Below, one piece after another: positions 57,088 to 64,000 of a stretch of 64,000 nucleotides of DNA. The translations under genes were made by a program, and so were the position numbers. Under the pieces are notes generated by a model. That model had not been told where the DNA came from and did no database searches. It was given only the letters and a program-made list of their open reading frames with translations. Location of the stretch: the NCBI RefSeq assembly GCF_900188275.1, contig NZ_FZNY01000003.1, forward strand, positions 248,001 to 312,000, given 5' to 3'. Source of the DNA: Dokdonia pacifica (lineage in GTDB: Bacteria > Bacteroidota > Bacteroidia > Flavobacteriales > Flavobacteriaceae). How positions within the stretch are numbered: the stretch's first letter is position 1; each line of letters opens with the position of its first letter.

Positions 57088-58326
57088 TTATACTCTTACA
57101 TTTTCTGCTAATTGATTTGCTATATGTTCCATCTGTTTCCATTCTGATTCTGAAAAACTATCACTTTCAACCACTATAGGAATATTAAAATCTCCTATTA
57201 TTTTTTCTTTAAATAAGAAAGTGCTTTTTTGATCATACAGTTCTGTTCCTTTAAGTAACATTAATGGAAATGCAGTAACTTTTTTACAGCCATTTGTATA
57301 CGCAAAATCAATACTTTCTTTAAAGGACTTTAGTGTTTGTGATGGCAACCCATAAATAAGACTTATTTCAAAAGGAATATTACGTTGTTTAAGTTTAGAC
57401 ATAACTTGTTTAATAACTTCAGGATTATTCTTTCGGTTTATAAGATTACTTTCTTGTTCTGATGCAGTCTGTAGACCAAATTCTAAATTCATATTTAGTT
57501 TTGAACATAAATCAAGAAATTTACGTCCTCTATCTCCTTTTATCGTTTCAAACCTAGCTTGAACACTCACTAATCCTGAAAAGCGTATGTCTATTAATTT
57601 CTCCATTACTAATAAATAATCAGTACCAGCATTAAAAATTGGATCAATGATATTTATTTTTTTTACTTCTTTTTTTTTAAAGAATTCTAGCTCTTGAAAA
57701 ACTTTATCTAATGATCCTTTATGCACACGATTTGTATTAAGGTCTCTATGTGCGCAAAATGTACACCTATATGGACAACCTCGTTTAGTTTCTAAACGAA
57801 CCATTTCTTGGTTTTTAACAATCTGTAATTCTCCTGTTAAGTAAGGAGAAGGAATATTTTTGAAATCTATTTTTGAATCTAAATAGAAGTTCGTTGTGTT
57901 ATTACTAATAATATCAAGGAGACTTTGTTCTGCATAACCACTTATAAAATAGGTACACAAAGGATATTCTTTCTGTGGATTTTGAGAATAAGATATTTGA
58001 TAGCCGCCAAGTATAAAATCACCAGAAAAACCAAAAGTAGTTTTAATGGAAGCCATTAATGGATTTATTAAATACTCGTTCCATATATAAGCAGATAATG
58101 CTATATAATCATATATATTGTAATCTATGTTTTTAAGATGCTTATGTAAATTAAAACTATTTTTGATAGTGTACATATTTATAGATATGTGATTTACGAC
58201 GAAATCTTTTCCATATCTGTCATCAGCTTTTAAAAAACCAACTAAAGAACTTATCGCCAATGATTTTTCACTTTCGCCTTCTCTTATAAGGTCAAATGAT
58301 ATAATAAGTAGTCTTTTCAATTTCAA
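57088..58326 (-). CDS. B12-binding/radical SAM domain protein
   Basis: 412 residues. The N-terminal 150 residues look like a cobalamin-binding Rossmann domain (YDYIALSAYIWNEYLI, FILGGYQISYS), then a radical SAM domain with RGCPYRCTFCAHRDLN (CxxxCxxC). The C-terminal part has SAM-barrel motifs (IYGLPSQTLKSFKESIDFAY). It should bind a 4Fe-4S cluster and generate a 5'-deoxyadenosyl radical, perhaps for methylation. It is alone in a very A/T-rich stretch between unrelated genes; no precursor peptide gene was recognised nearby. Confidence 0.85.
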   Translation of the reverse strand: MKLKRLLIISFDLIREGESEKSLAISSLVGFLKADDRYGKDFVVNHISINMYTIKNSFNLHKHLKNIDYNIYDYIALSAYIWNEYLINPLMASIKTTFGFSGDFILGGYQISYSQNPQKEYPLCTYFISGYAEQSLLDIISNNTTNFYLDSKIDFKNIPSPYLTGELQIVKNQEMVRLETKRGCPYRCTFCAHRDLNTNRVHKGSLDKVFQELEFFKKKEVKKINIIDPIFNAGTDYLLVMEKLIDIRFSGLVSVQARFETIKGDRGRKFLDLCSKLNMNLEFGLQTASEQESNLINRKNNPEVIKQVMSKLKQRNIPFEISLIYGLPSQTLKSFKESIDFAYTNGCKKVTAFPLMLLKGTELYDQKSTFLFKEKIIGDFNIPIVVESDSFSESEWKQMEHIANQLAENVRV

Positions 58327-58527
58327 TAATGATATTTGAGGTCTCTCTAATTATAATTTTAATATCCCATTCCCCCTTACGGTTTCCCGTAATCCGCTCA
58401 AATAAATCCCAACAAAAACAATAAGCCATTCCATAAAATTGGAAAAATTCCAAATTATATCGTAATTTCCATTTGAAATATGGAGAAACTCCACTATCTT
58501 TACACCATCAATTCAAATTCGTAATAC

Positions 58528-60180
58528 GTGCTTACATCCCTATCCATAAAAAACTATGCGCTTATTGAAGAAGCGCAATTGGCTATGCAAGATGGGTTTA
58601 CCGTCATAACAGGAGAGACGGGAGCTGGAAAATCAATATTGTTAGGAGCACTAGGATTGATTACAGGCAAACGTGCTGATAGTTCGAGTATGGGGGATAT
58701 GACGTCCAAATGTATCATCGAAGGGATCTTTGAAGTTGCTGGTTACCAATTACAATCCTTTTTTAAGAAGAATGATCTCGATTATGAAGAAGCGACCATC
58801 ATTCGTAGGGAGATTTTACCTTCTGGAAAGAGTCGTGCCTTTATTAATGATACTCCCGTGACATTAGCACAGTTAGGTGCCTTGGGAGAACGATTGGTGG
58901 ATATACATAGTCAGCATAAAACGCTAGATGTTACTAATAATGAGTATCAGTTTGAAGTACTGGATACCTTTGCAAATACGCTCATACTTCGTAAAAAGTA
59001 CCAAGATCAATATACAGTTTGGAAGAATAAACTAGCACAATTACAGCAAGTTCAAGAGAAGAAGCAACGTGCACAGTTGGAGTTTGATTACCAATCCTTT
59101 TTATTTAATGAGTTGGATGAAGCCAAACTTATAGAAGGGGAGTTCGAACAACTGGAAACAGCACTTAAAACCTTAAGTCATGCTGAGGAAATTCAAGAAA
59201 ACCTTGCCACAGCACAACAGAAGTTAGGACAAGATGATGTGGGAATATTAGATCAATTGTCTGAAGCAAGATCGGCATTATCTCGTATTAGTGGTTTTGG
59301 AGAGGAGTATGAAACCTTATATAATAGATTACACAGTGTATTTATTGAAGTAGATGATCTATCTCAAGAACTCGCAGATTTGGCAAGTGGCGTAGATGCA
59401 GATCCACTAACATTAGAAAAAACGAATACTAGAATCCAGTTACTGTATAATCTGATGAAAAAACATCAAGTAGATTCAGTGACACAGCTTATTGAAGTTC
59501 GTGAGCGTCTGGATGCCGAGCTATTCGAAGTACAAAACGTAGATGATCAGATCGCAGCAATTGAGAAAGAGATCGCTTTCGCGAAAGCGGAAGCTCAAAA
59601 AATTGCGGCCCAATTACATGAAAAACGTTCTAAAGCCATTCCAAAACTAAAAGCTTCTATCGAAAAGATATTGGTAGAACTTGGAATGCCTAATGCACAA
59701 TTGCATATAGAAGTGACTCGTTTGCAAGACTTAATGACTAACGGACAAGATGCCTTAGCTTTTCTATTTTCAGCAAACAAAGGAATGGACGTAAAACCTT
59801 TAGGAAAAGGCGCTTCTGGAGGAGAATTATCCAGAGTGATGCTTGCGATAAAAGCAGTGTTGAGTAGACATAAAAAACTACCTACGCTTATTTTTGATGA
59901 AATTGATACAGGTGTGAGTGGAGAAGTGGCTGTCAAAATGGGAACTATCTTAAAGGATATGGGACATACGATGCAACTTATAAGTATCACACATTTACCA
60001 CAGATAGCTGGACAAGGTACGTCTCATTTTAAAGTCTTTAAAACAGATCAAGCTGAGAAAACAAAGACACAAATTGTACACCTCTCTCCTGATGATCGTA
60101 TTGTAGAAATTGCAGCCATGCTTGGAGGCAATAATCAAACGACAGCAGCATTAGAACATGCACGTAATTTACTAAACTAA
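58528..60180 (+). CDS. recN: DNA repair ATPase RecN
   Basis: 550 residues, normal length. The SMC-like head has Walker A GETGAGKS (about 30-37), a long coiled-coil region (about 170-340), and the C-terminal ATPase half with SGGELSRVMLAIKAVLS, LIFDEIDTGVSGEVA and ITHLPQIAGQG. It helps repair double-strand breaks. The start is GTG 58528. The palindrome at 59574-59589 gives IAFAKAEA within the coiled coil. In many relatives this gene follows porD. Confidence 0.95.
   Translation: MLTSLSIKNYALIEEAQLAMQDGFTVITGETGAGKSILLGALGLITGKRADSSSMGDMTSKCIIEGIFEVAGYQLQSFFKKNDLDYEEATIIRREILPSGKSRAFINDTPVTLAQLGALGERLVDIHSQHKTLDVTNNEYQFEVLDTFANTLILRKKYQDQYTVWKNKLAQLQQVQEKKQRAQLEFDYQSFLFNELDEAKLIEGEFEQLETALKTLSHAEEIQENLATAQQKLGQDDVGILDQLSEARSALSRISGFGEEYETLYNRLHSVFIEVDDLSQELADLASGVDADPLTLEKTNTRIQLLYNLMKKHQVDSVTQLIEVRERLDAELFEVQNVDDQIAAIEKEIAFAKAEAQKIAAQLHEKRSKAIPKLKASIEKILVELGMPNAQLHIEVTRLQDLMTNGQDALAFLFSANKGMDVKPLGKGASGGELSRVMLAIKAVLSRHKKLPTLIFDEIDTGVSGEVAVKMGTILKDMGHTMQLISITHLPQIAGQGTSHFKVFKTDQAEKTKTQIVHLSPDDRIVEIAAMLGGNNQTTAALEHARNLLN
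59574..59589. repeat. CGCTTTCGCGAAAGCG palindrome inside recN
   Basis: A perfect 16-bp copy in the reading frame, encoding AFAKA inside the coiled coil, where heptad length is not disturbed. Confidence 0.9.
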
Positions 60181-60199
60181 ATACGTACTTAACAGAGCA

Positions 60200-60482
60200 A
60201 AATTTACCAATTCATCGACAAACAACACAAATCAATCCGTAAAATCACCTGTTCTTTCGGTTAGGTATATATGGGGTATTGCTTATACATTTACCCATGT
60301 ATATTTGTGTTATTCATGATTTGTGGGTTGAGCAAATACCTGTCAGAATGGGGATTTTGTTTTTTTGGTTGGCTCATTCCCGATATGATAAGATGGGGAT
60401 GTCTTTTCATATCGAAATAATAGTACTATACTCAAGTTAACGAAGAAACCTGTGGCCCCTTAAACCGCAGGTTTCTGTTTTT
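60200..60482 (+). ncRNA. candidate structured RNA with intrinsic terminator
   Basis: The 416-bp gap after recN has no gene but several nested inverted repeats. AACACAAAT (60224-60232) pairs with ATTTGTGTT (60303-60311). Inside, TATATATGGG (60266-60275) pairs with CCCATGTATA (60294-60303). CGATATGA (60381-60388) pairs with TCATATCG (60407-60414). The block ends in a strong terminator (60444-60476 plus a T run). The 5' end is unknown. It could be a small RNA (for instance a 6S-like one) or a recN 3'-UTR. Confidence 0.4.
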
Positions 60483-60483
60483 T
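60444..60483 (+). terminator. intrinsic terminator
   Basis: A 12-bp stem (60444-60455 / 60465-60476) with one wobble pair, followed by GTTTTTT. It ends the transcript that covers the structured region after recN. Confidence 0.75.
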
Positions 60484-60596
60484 ATAAATCGTATTAACTA
60501 ATTAATAAGATCATTTCTCCTTGTAAAGTTGATAGTTAACTCATTTCTATTTTAATTTATAAAAAGTCAAGCTTAGTTTCGTGTAAAACTAAGAAC

Positions 60597-60983
60597 ATGC
60601 TATTAAAATATCCTATCCTTGTTAGTTTTCTATTACTTTATTGTATCACATATGCACAAGAAAAAATAGAAAGCGGAGTCTATATAACCACAGATAAATT
60701 AAAATATATTACTATTAAAGATGATTTTCAATTTGATTACATCGTTTATAGTGGTTATTCTCCTTATATGATAAATGAGCAACGAAAAAAAGAGAAAACA
60801 TCTAGAACATGTGGTGTTGTGGGGTATATAGGAGATTTATATGGTAATGGGACATATCATATTTTGGACGGAAAGTTATTTTTAGAGTTTAAGGTTGATT
60901 ATTTGTCATCTAGAGAAATAGATAGAAGGTTAATAGAAGGTTGTGTCTTTGAAATATCTCAATTAGAAAAAATAGAGGAATGA
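60597..60983 (+). CDS. hypothetical secreted protein
   Basis: 128 residues with signal peptide LKYPILVSFLLLYCITYAQ. The mature part has YITTDKLKYITIKDDFQFDYIVYSGY and a late LFLEFKVDYL; no family is recognised. Two Cys occur in the mature part (one in TCGVVGYIG, one in EGCVFEI). Confidence 0.6.
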   Translation: MLLKYPILVSFLLLYCITYAQEKIESGVYITTDKLKYITIKDDFQFDYIVYSGYSPYMINEQRKKEKTSRTCGVVGYIGDLYGNGTYHILDGKLFLEFKVDYLSSREIDRRLIEGCVFEISQLEKIEE

Positions 60984-61070
60984 AAAACGAAAAGGAGTGC
61001 ATACATATTAAAAAATAAACGCCGATATTTGTCTTTCAAAACGAAAATCAACTTTTAACCGAATATTACA

Positions 61071-61892
61071 ATGGGGTATAACTTACTAAAAGGAAAAAAA
61101 GGAATCATTTTTGGAGCATTAGATGCAAATTCTATCGCATGGAAAACTGCAGAACGTGTACACGAAGAAGGTGGGGAATTTGTATTGACCAATGCGCCTA
61201 TCGCAATGAGAATGGGAGCTTTAAATACACTTGCAGAACAAACTGGTTCTGAAATTGTTCCTGCCGATGCTACTTCTATAGAAGACCTTGAAAACTTAGT
61301 AGAAAAAGCACAAGAAATCTTAGGCGGTAAGCTTGATTTTGTATTACACTCTATCGGAATGTCTGTAAATGTACGTAAAGGACGCGCGTACACAGATCAA
61401 AATTATGCTTGGACAGAAAAAGGATGGGATGTAAGTGCTGTTTCTTTTCATAAAACCATGCAAACATTATATAAGAAAGATGCCATGAATGAGTGGGGAA
61501 GTATTGTAGGTTTAACCTACATGGCTGCACAGCGTGTATTTCCTGATTATAATGATATGGCAGATAATAAAGCTTTTCTAGAATCGATTGCGCGTAGTTT
61601 TGGATACCATTTTGGAAAAGAGAAAAACGTACGTGTAAATACGATCTCTCAATCACCTACACCTACCACGGCTGGACAAGGTGTAAAAGGATTTGACGGA
61701 TTTATTGCTTTTGCAGAAAAAATGAGTCCGTTAGGAAATGCAACAGCACAAGATTGTGCAGACTATACGGTGACGTTGTTTTCAGATCTTACAAAACGTG
61801 TAACCATGCAGAATCTCTATAATGATGGCGGTTTTAGTAATACCGGAGTAAGTAGAGAAGTAATGGATGCTTTTGTGAAAGATCAAGAATAA
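61071..61892 (+). CDS. fabI: enoyl-ACP reductase FabI
   Basis: 273 residues, SDR fold. The NAD(H) loop is FGALDANSIAW; the active site is Tyr150 and Tyr160 with Lys167 (Tyr-x6-Lys) in LTYMAAQRVFPDYNDMADNKAF. The C-terminus has NLYNDGGFSNTG. It reduces the enoyl-ACP double bond in the last step of each fatty-acid elongation cycle, and is the target class of triclosan-like inhibitors. An element (F) begins 15 bp after its stop. Confidence 0.94.
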   Translation: MGYNLLKGKKGIIFGALDANSIAWKTAERVHEEGGEFVLTNAPIAMRMGALNTLAEQTGSEIVPADATSIEDLENLVEKAQEILGGKLDFVLHSIGMSVNVRKGRAYTDQNYAWTEKGWDVSAVSFHKTMQTLYKKDAMNEWGSIVGLTYMAAQRVFPDYNDMADNKAFLESIARSFGYHFGKEKNVRVNTISQSPTPTTAGQGVKGFDGFIAFAEKMSPLGNATAQDCADYTVTLFSDLTKRVTMQNLYNDGGFSNTGVSREVMDAFVKDQE

Positions 61893-61906
61893 TAGAAAGG
61901 TAATTA

Positions 61907-62036
61907 CGCTTTCGCGAAATCGAACTTGTGAGATTCACGACTGTAAGGAGAATGAAATGGTAAATCGAGCTTGCGAGACCTGCCTGCCGGCAGGCAGGTT
62001 CACGACCGGAGGGAGAGCGAAGCGTTAAAGCGTATA
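61907..62036 (+). repeat. composite palindromic element F (two units, perfect inner palindrome)
   Basis: Head 61907-61919, unit 1 61920-61964 (45 bp), tail unit 61965-62029 (45+20 bp) with the perfect palindrome CCTGCCTGCCGGCAGGCAGG at 61979-61998 between GAGA and TTCACGACC, and tail GCGTATA 62030-62036. It is the best-preserved copy and suits as the reference for the family. Confidence 0.9.
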
Positions 62037-62056
62037 CATCTACTATAATATATATG

Positions 62057-62092
62057 GCGTAGTGTTCTAAAATAGAATGCTACGCTTTTTTT
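62057..62092 (+). terminator. intrinsic terminator after fabI
   Basis: A 12-bp stem (62057-62068 / 62074-62085) with two wobble pairs, then TTTTTTT. Element F would be transcribed with fabI before this point. Confidence 0.75.
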
Positions 62093-62176
62093 GTTTATAC
62101 AAAATGTTTATTGAATCTGTCTAGATAATGGATAAGAATCCTCTCTATTCTCCCTTTAGGGTTAGGGGGATTGTTC

Positions 62177-62184
62177 TATATTTG
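62177..62184 (+). promoter_or_regulatory. Bacteroidota -7 element TATATTTG
   Basis: A TAnnTTTG match ending only 4 bp before ATG 62189. The transcript would then begin at or near the start codon, so the gene may be leaderless. Confidence 0.55.
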
Positions 62185-62188
62185 CGCC

Positions 62189-63190
62189 ATGCAATTATCC
62201 TATTCATTTATTATTCCTGTATACAATCGCCCTGACGAAATTAAGGAGTTACTTGATAGCTTTGTAAGTCAGGATACCACTTTACCTTATGAGATTGTCA
62301 TTATAGAAGATGGGTCATCATTACCTAGTGATTCGGTGATTGCAGCATATACAGATACCTTGAATATCACCTACCTTCCTAAATCAAACTCAGGTCCTGG
62401 TCCTTCTAGAAATTATGGAATGGCTCGTGCGGCAGGAAATTATTTTATCATCCTTGATTCAGATTGCATATTACCACCACATTATGTTCGTGTAATGGAT
62501 GAAGCATTACGAATGGATTATGTAGATTGTTTTGGAGGTCCAGATGCGGCACATCCTTCATTTTCTGCATTGCAAAAGGCTATCAATTATAGTATGACTT
62601 CCTTTTTAACGACAGGTGGAATTCGAGGAGGGAAAAAACAAGTCAATACCTTTCAGCCTCGTAGTTTTAATATGGGGTTATCTAAAAAAGCGTTTGAAGC
62701 TAGTGAAGGTTTTGGGAAAATTCATCCAGGAGAAGACCCTGATCTCGTATTACGATTATGGGATAAGGGATTTAAAACACGACTTCTAGCTGATGCTTAT
62801 GTATATCATAAACGTCGTATTTCTTGGTCTAAGTTTTATAAACAAGTACATAAGTTTGGGATGGTGCGTCCTATCTTAAATAATTGGCATCCTAGTTCGG
62901 CAAAAGTTACGTATTGGTTTCCTACTGTTTTTCTAGCAGGCATCCTCTTTAGTATGTTGATGGCTATTTTTGGGTGGTTATTTTTTATATACGTTGTGAT
63001 AGGATATTTCGTTCTTATAGGTGTGCATGCCATGGTAGTTACTAAAAGCATTCCTATTGGAATCATGGCTATAGCAGCTACAATAGTGCAGTTTTATGGA
63101 TATGGAACGGGGTTTTTAAAATCTACGATTGCCGTACAATGGCTAGGGAAGGAACCACAACAAAAATTCCCTCATTTATTTTTTAAGTAA
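62189..63190 (+). CDS. family 2 glycosyltransferase, membrane-anchored
   Basis: 333 residues from ATG 62189 (a TTG 18 bases earlier adds nothing and overlaps the promoter). The GT2 fold starts SFIIPVYNRPDEI, with EDGSS and the DxD-like LDSDCI at about 92-97, then an ED motif (GEDPDLVLRLWDKGF). Two or three C-terminal membrane helices (WFPTVFLAGILFSMLMAIFGWLF) anchor it to the inner membrane. It should add a sugar to a lipid or surface glycan. Confidence 0.88.
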   Translation: MQLSYSFIIPVYNRPDEIKELLDSFVSQDTTLPYEIVIIEDGSSLPSDSVIAAYTDTLNITYLPKSNSGPGPSRNYGMARAAGNYFIILDSDCILPPHYVRVMDEALRMDYVDCFGGPDAAHPSFSALQKAINYSMTSFLTTGGIRGGKKQVNTFQPRSFNMGLSKKAFEASEGFGKIHPGEDPDLVLRLWDKGFKTRLLADAYVYHKRRISWSKFYKQVHKFGMVRPILNNWHPSSAKVTYWFPTVFLAGILFSMLMAIFGWLFFIYVVIGYFVLIGVHAMVVTKSIPIGIMAIAATIVQFYGYGTGFLKSTIAVQWLGKEPQQKFPHLFFK

Positions 63191-63199
63191 TTTAGAAGC

Positions 63200-64000
63200 A
63201 TGTCTATTTTGAAAGGAATCACATTTAAAAGAGCTAGCGTAAGAGAATTTTTCTTTTTTCTTTTGCTTACAACAGTATTAGCTGTTCTTATTAAACTTTC
63301 AAAAAATTACACCAAAATATATAGCCTTCCTGTACGTATAGTGAATGTTCCTATAGATAAAGTGGTGAGTAATCTACAACCAGAAGAGCTTGAAGTAACT
63401 ACGAGTCTTTCTGGATTTGCATTGCTTTCTAATCAGTTTTCAGATTTTGAACTTGCTATAGATTTTGATCAATTAGAAAAAACGTCCAATAAAAAATACC
63501 AATATATTCCGGACGGACATCCTTTAGAAATTGCCAATGCTTTTTCAGGAATATCTGAAGTAACTGCTATTAGTCCTAAACAAATTACTATTCAAATAGA
63601 TTCATTAGCAAGTAAAGATGTACCTATTACATCATTACTTACCTCAGAATTTAAAAATGGATATGGTCCTAATGGAACTCCAATACTTACACCTTCTGTA
63701 GTCCGTATAGTGGGGCCTAAGGCATATATAGATACTATTGCTGGCGTACAAACGAAGCCTAAAAACCTAACGGAAGTTTCTGAAAATATAGAAACACAGC
63801 TATCCATAGATTCTTTAGCATTGCATAAAGAAGTAAAATTATCTTCTTATAACGTCACGTATACACAAGCAGTAGCAAAGTTTACAGAAGGTTCTTTTAG
63901 TATTCCTGTGACGTTGATAAACACAGAAGGGACAGATGTAAAGATATTTCCCAAAACTGTAGATGTTTATTTTACAGTACCCATAGATGCGTATGAATCT
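63200..64000 (+). CDS. YbbR-like domain protein, 5' part (cut by window end)
   Basis: The ATG at 63200 opens a frame with no stop up to 64000 (267 codons visible). One N-terminal membrane helix (FFFFLLLTTVLAVLIKL) is followed by YbbR-like beta domains (YSLPVRIVNVPIDKVVSN, SFSIPVTLINTEG). YbbR/CdaR proteins regulate di-adenylate cyclases in Firmicutes; the role in Bacteroidota is unclear. It is 9 bp after the glycosyltransferase gene. Confidence 0.78.
   Translation, partial: MSILKGITFKRASVREFFFFLLLTTVLAVLIKLSKNYTKIYSLPVRIVNVPIDKVVSNLQPEELEVTTSLSGFALLSNQFSDFELAIDFDQLEKTSNKKYQYIPDGHPLEIANAFSGISEVTAISPKQITIQIDSLASKDVPITSLLTSEFKNGYGPNGTPILTPSVVRIVGPKAYIDTIAGVQTKPKNLTEVSENIETQLSIDSLALHKEVKLSSYNVTYTQAVAKFTEGSFSIPVTLINTEGTDVKIFPKTVDVYFTVPIDAYES

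Noticed and set aside
29757-62036. CRISPR array interpretation of the repeats
   Set aside because: The units are directly joined without variable spacers, there are at most three per site, and no cas gene is present.

Overview
The window looks like chromosomal sequence from a low-GC marine-type member of the Flavobacteriaceae (Bacteroidota); a Dokdonia-like genus is only a guess. The basis is TAnnTTTG promoter elements, a PorD-type (DUF4835) gleding-machinery/type IX secretion gene, a Bacteroidota-type omega subunit, a cyclophilin-FKBP fusion, a FecR/DUF4974 anti-sigma gene with a TonB receptor, and many small lipoproteins. No rRNA, tRNA, CRISPR array, prophage or transposase gene was seen.

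1-6230 (+): the tail of an unknown gene, a LOG-family protein, a small lipoprotein, an aquaporin, NAD-dependent DNA ligase (ligA) and two paralogous membrane proteins. A decayed copy of the ligA 3' end sits between the paralogs, so the pair arose by tandem duplication. 6218-7898 (-): a 5'-nucleotidase split into two genes. 7953-12734 (+): dapA, then bamD-rpoZ-coaBC-porD. 13225-14354 (-): a monooxygenase-fold protein and a SAM hydrolase. 14536-17139 (+): phoH and purC plus a lipoprotein. 17146-19386 (-): a TPR hybrid histidine kinase.

19657-25838: a complete cell-surface signalling locus (ECF sigma factor, FecR-like anti-sigma, TonB-dependent transducer) facing away from two very acidic, modular lipoproteins. 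25835-30447: a PagL-like outer-membrane protein, an alanine:cation symporter, a cyclophilin-FKBP fusion and a DinB/YfiT protein.

30519-58326: a long accessory stretch, almost all on the minus strand, of small secreted, regulatory and enzymatic genes: S41 peptidases, AraC and LytTR regulators, VOC and cupin proteins, a dioxygenase, DUF885, a sulfotransferase, a NTF2-like lipoprotein, an EF-Tu domain III-like protein and a B12/radical-SAM protein, with fabH and an ABC1 kinase among them. 58528-64000 (+): recN, a candidate structured RNA, fabI, a family 2 glycosyltransferase and a YbbR-like protein cut by the window end.

The most striking signal is a layered palindromic repeat family. The core TTTCGCGAAA occurs 18 times, about half of them inside genes, where it mostly encodes Ala-Phe-Ala-Lys-Ala. 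Six intergenic copies are opened between GAAA and GCGTATA by one to three tandem 45-bp units. The unit nearest the tail often carries a further 20-bp palindrome, always directly in front of TTC. The lengths are quantised (palindrome + n x 45 + 20), and no encoded mobility enzyme is visible.
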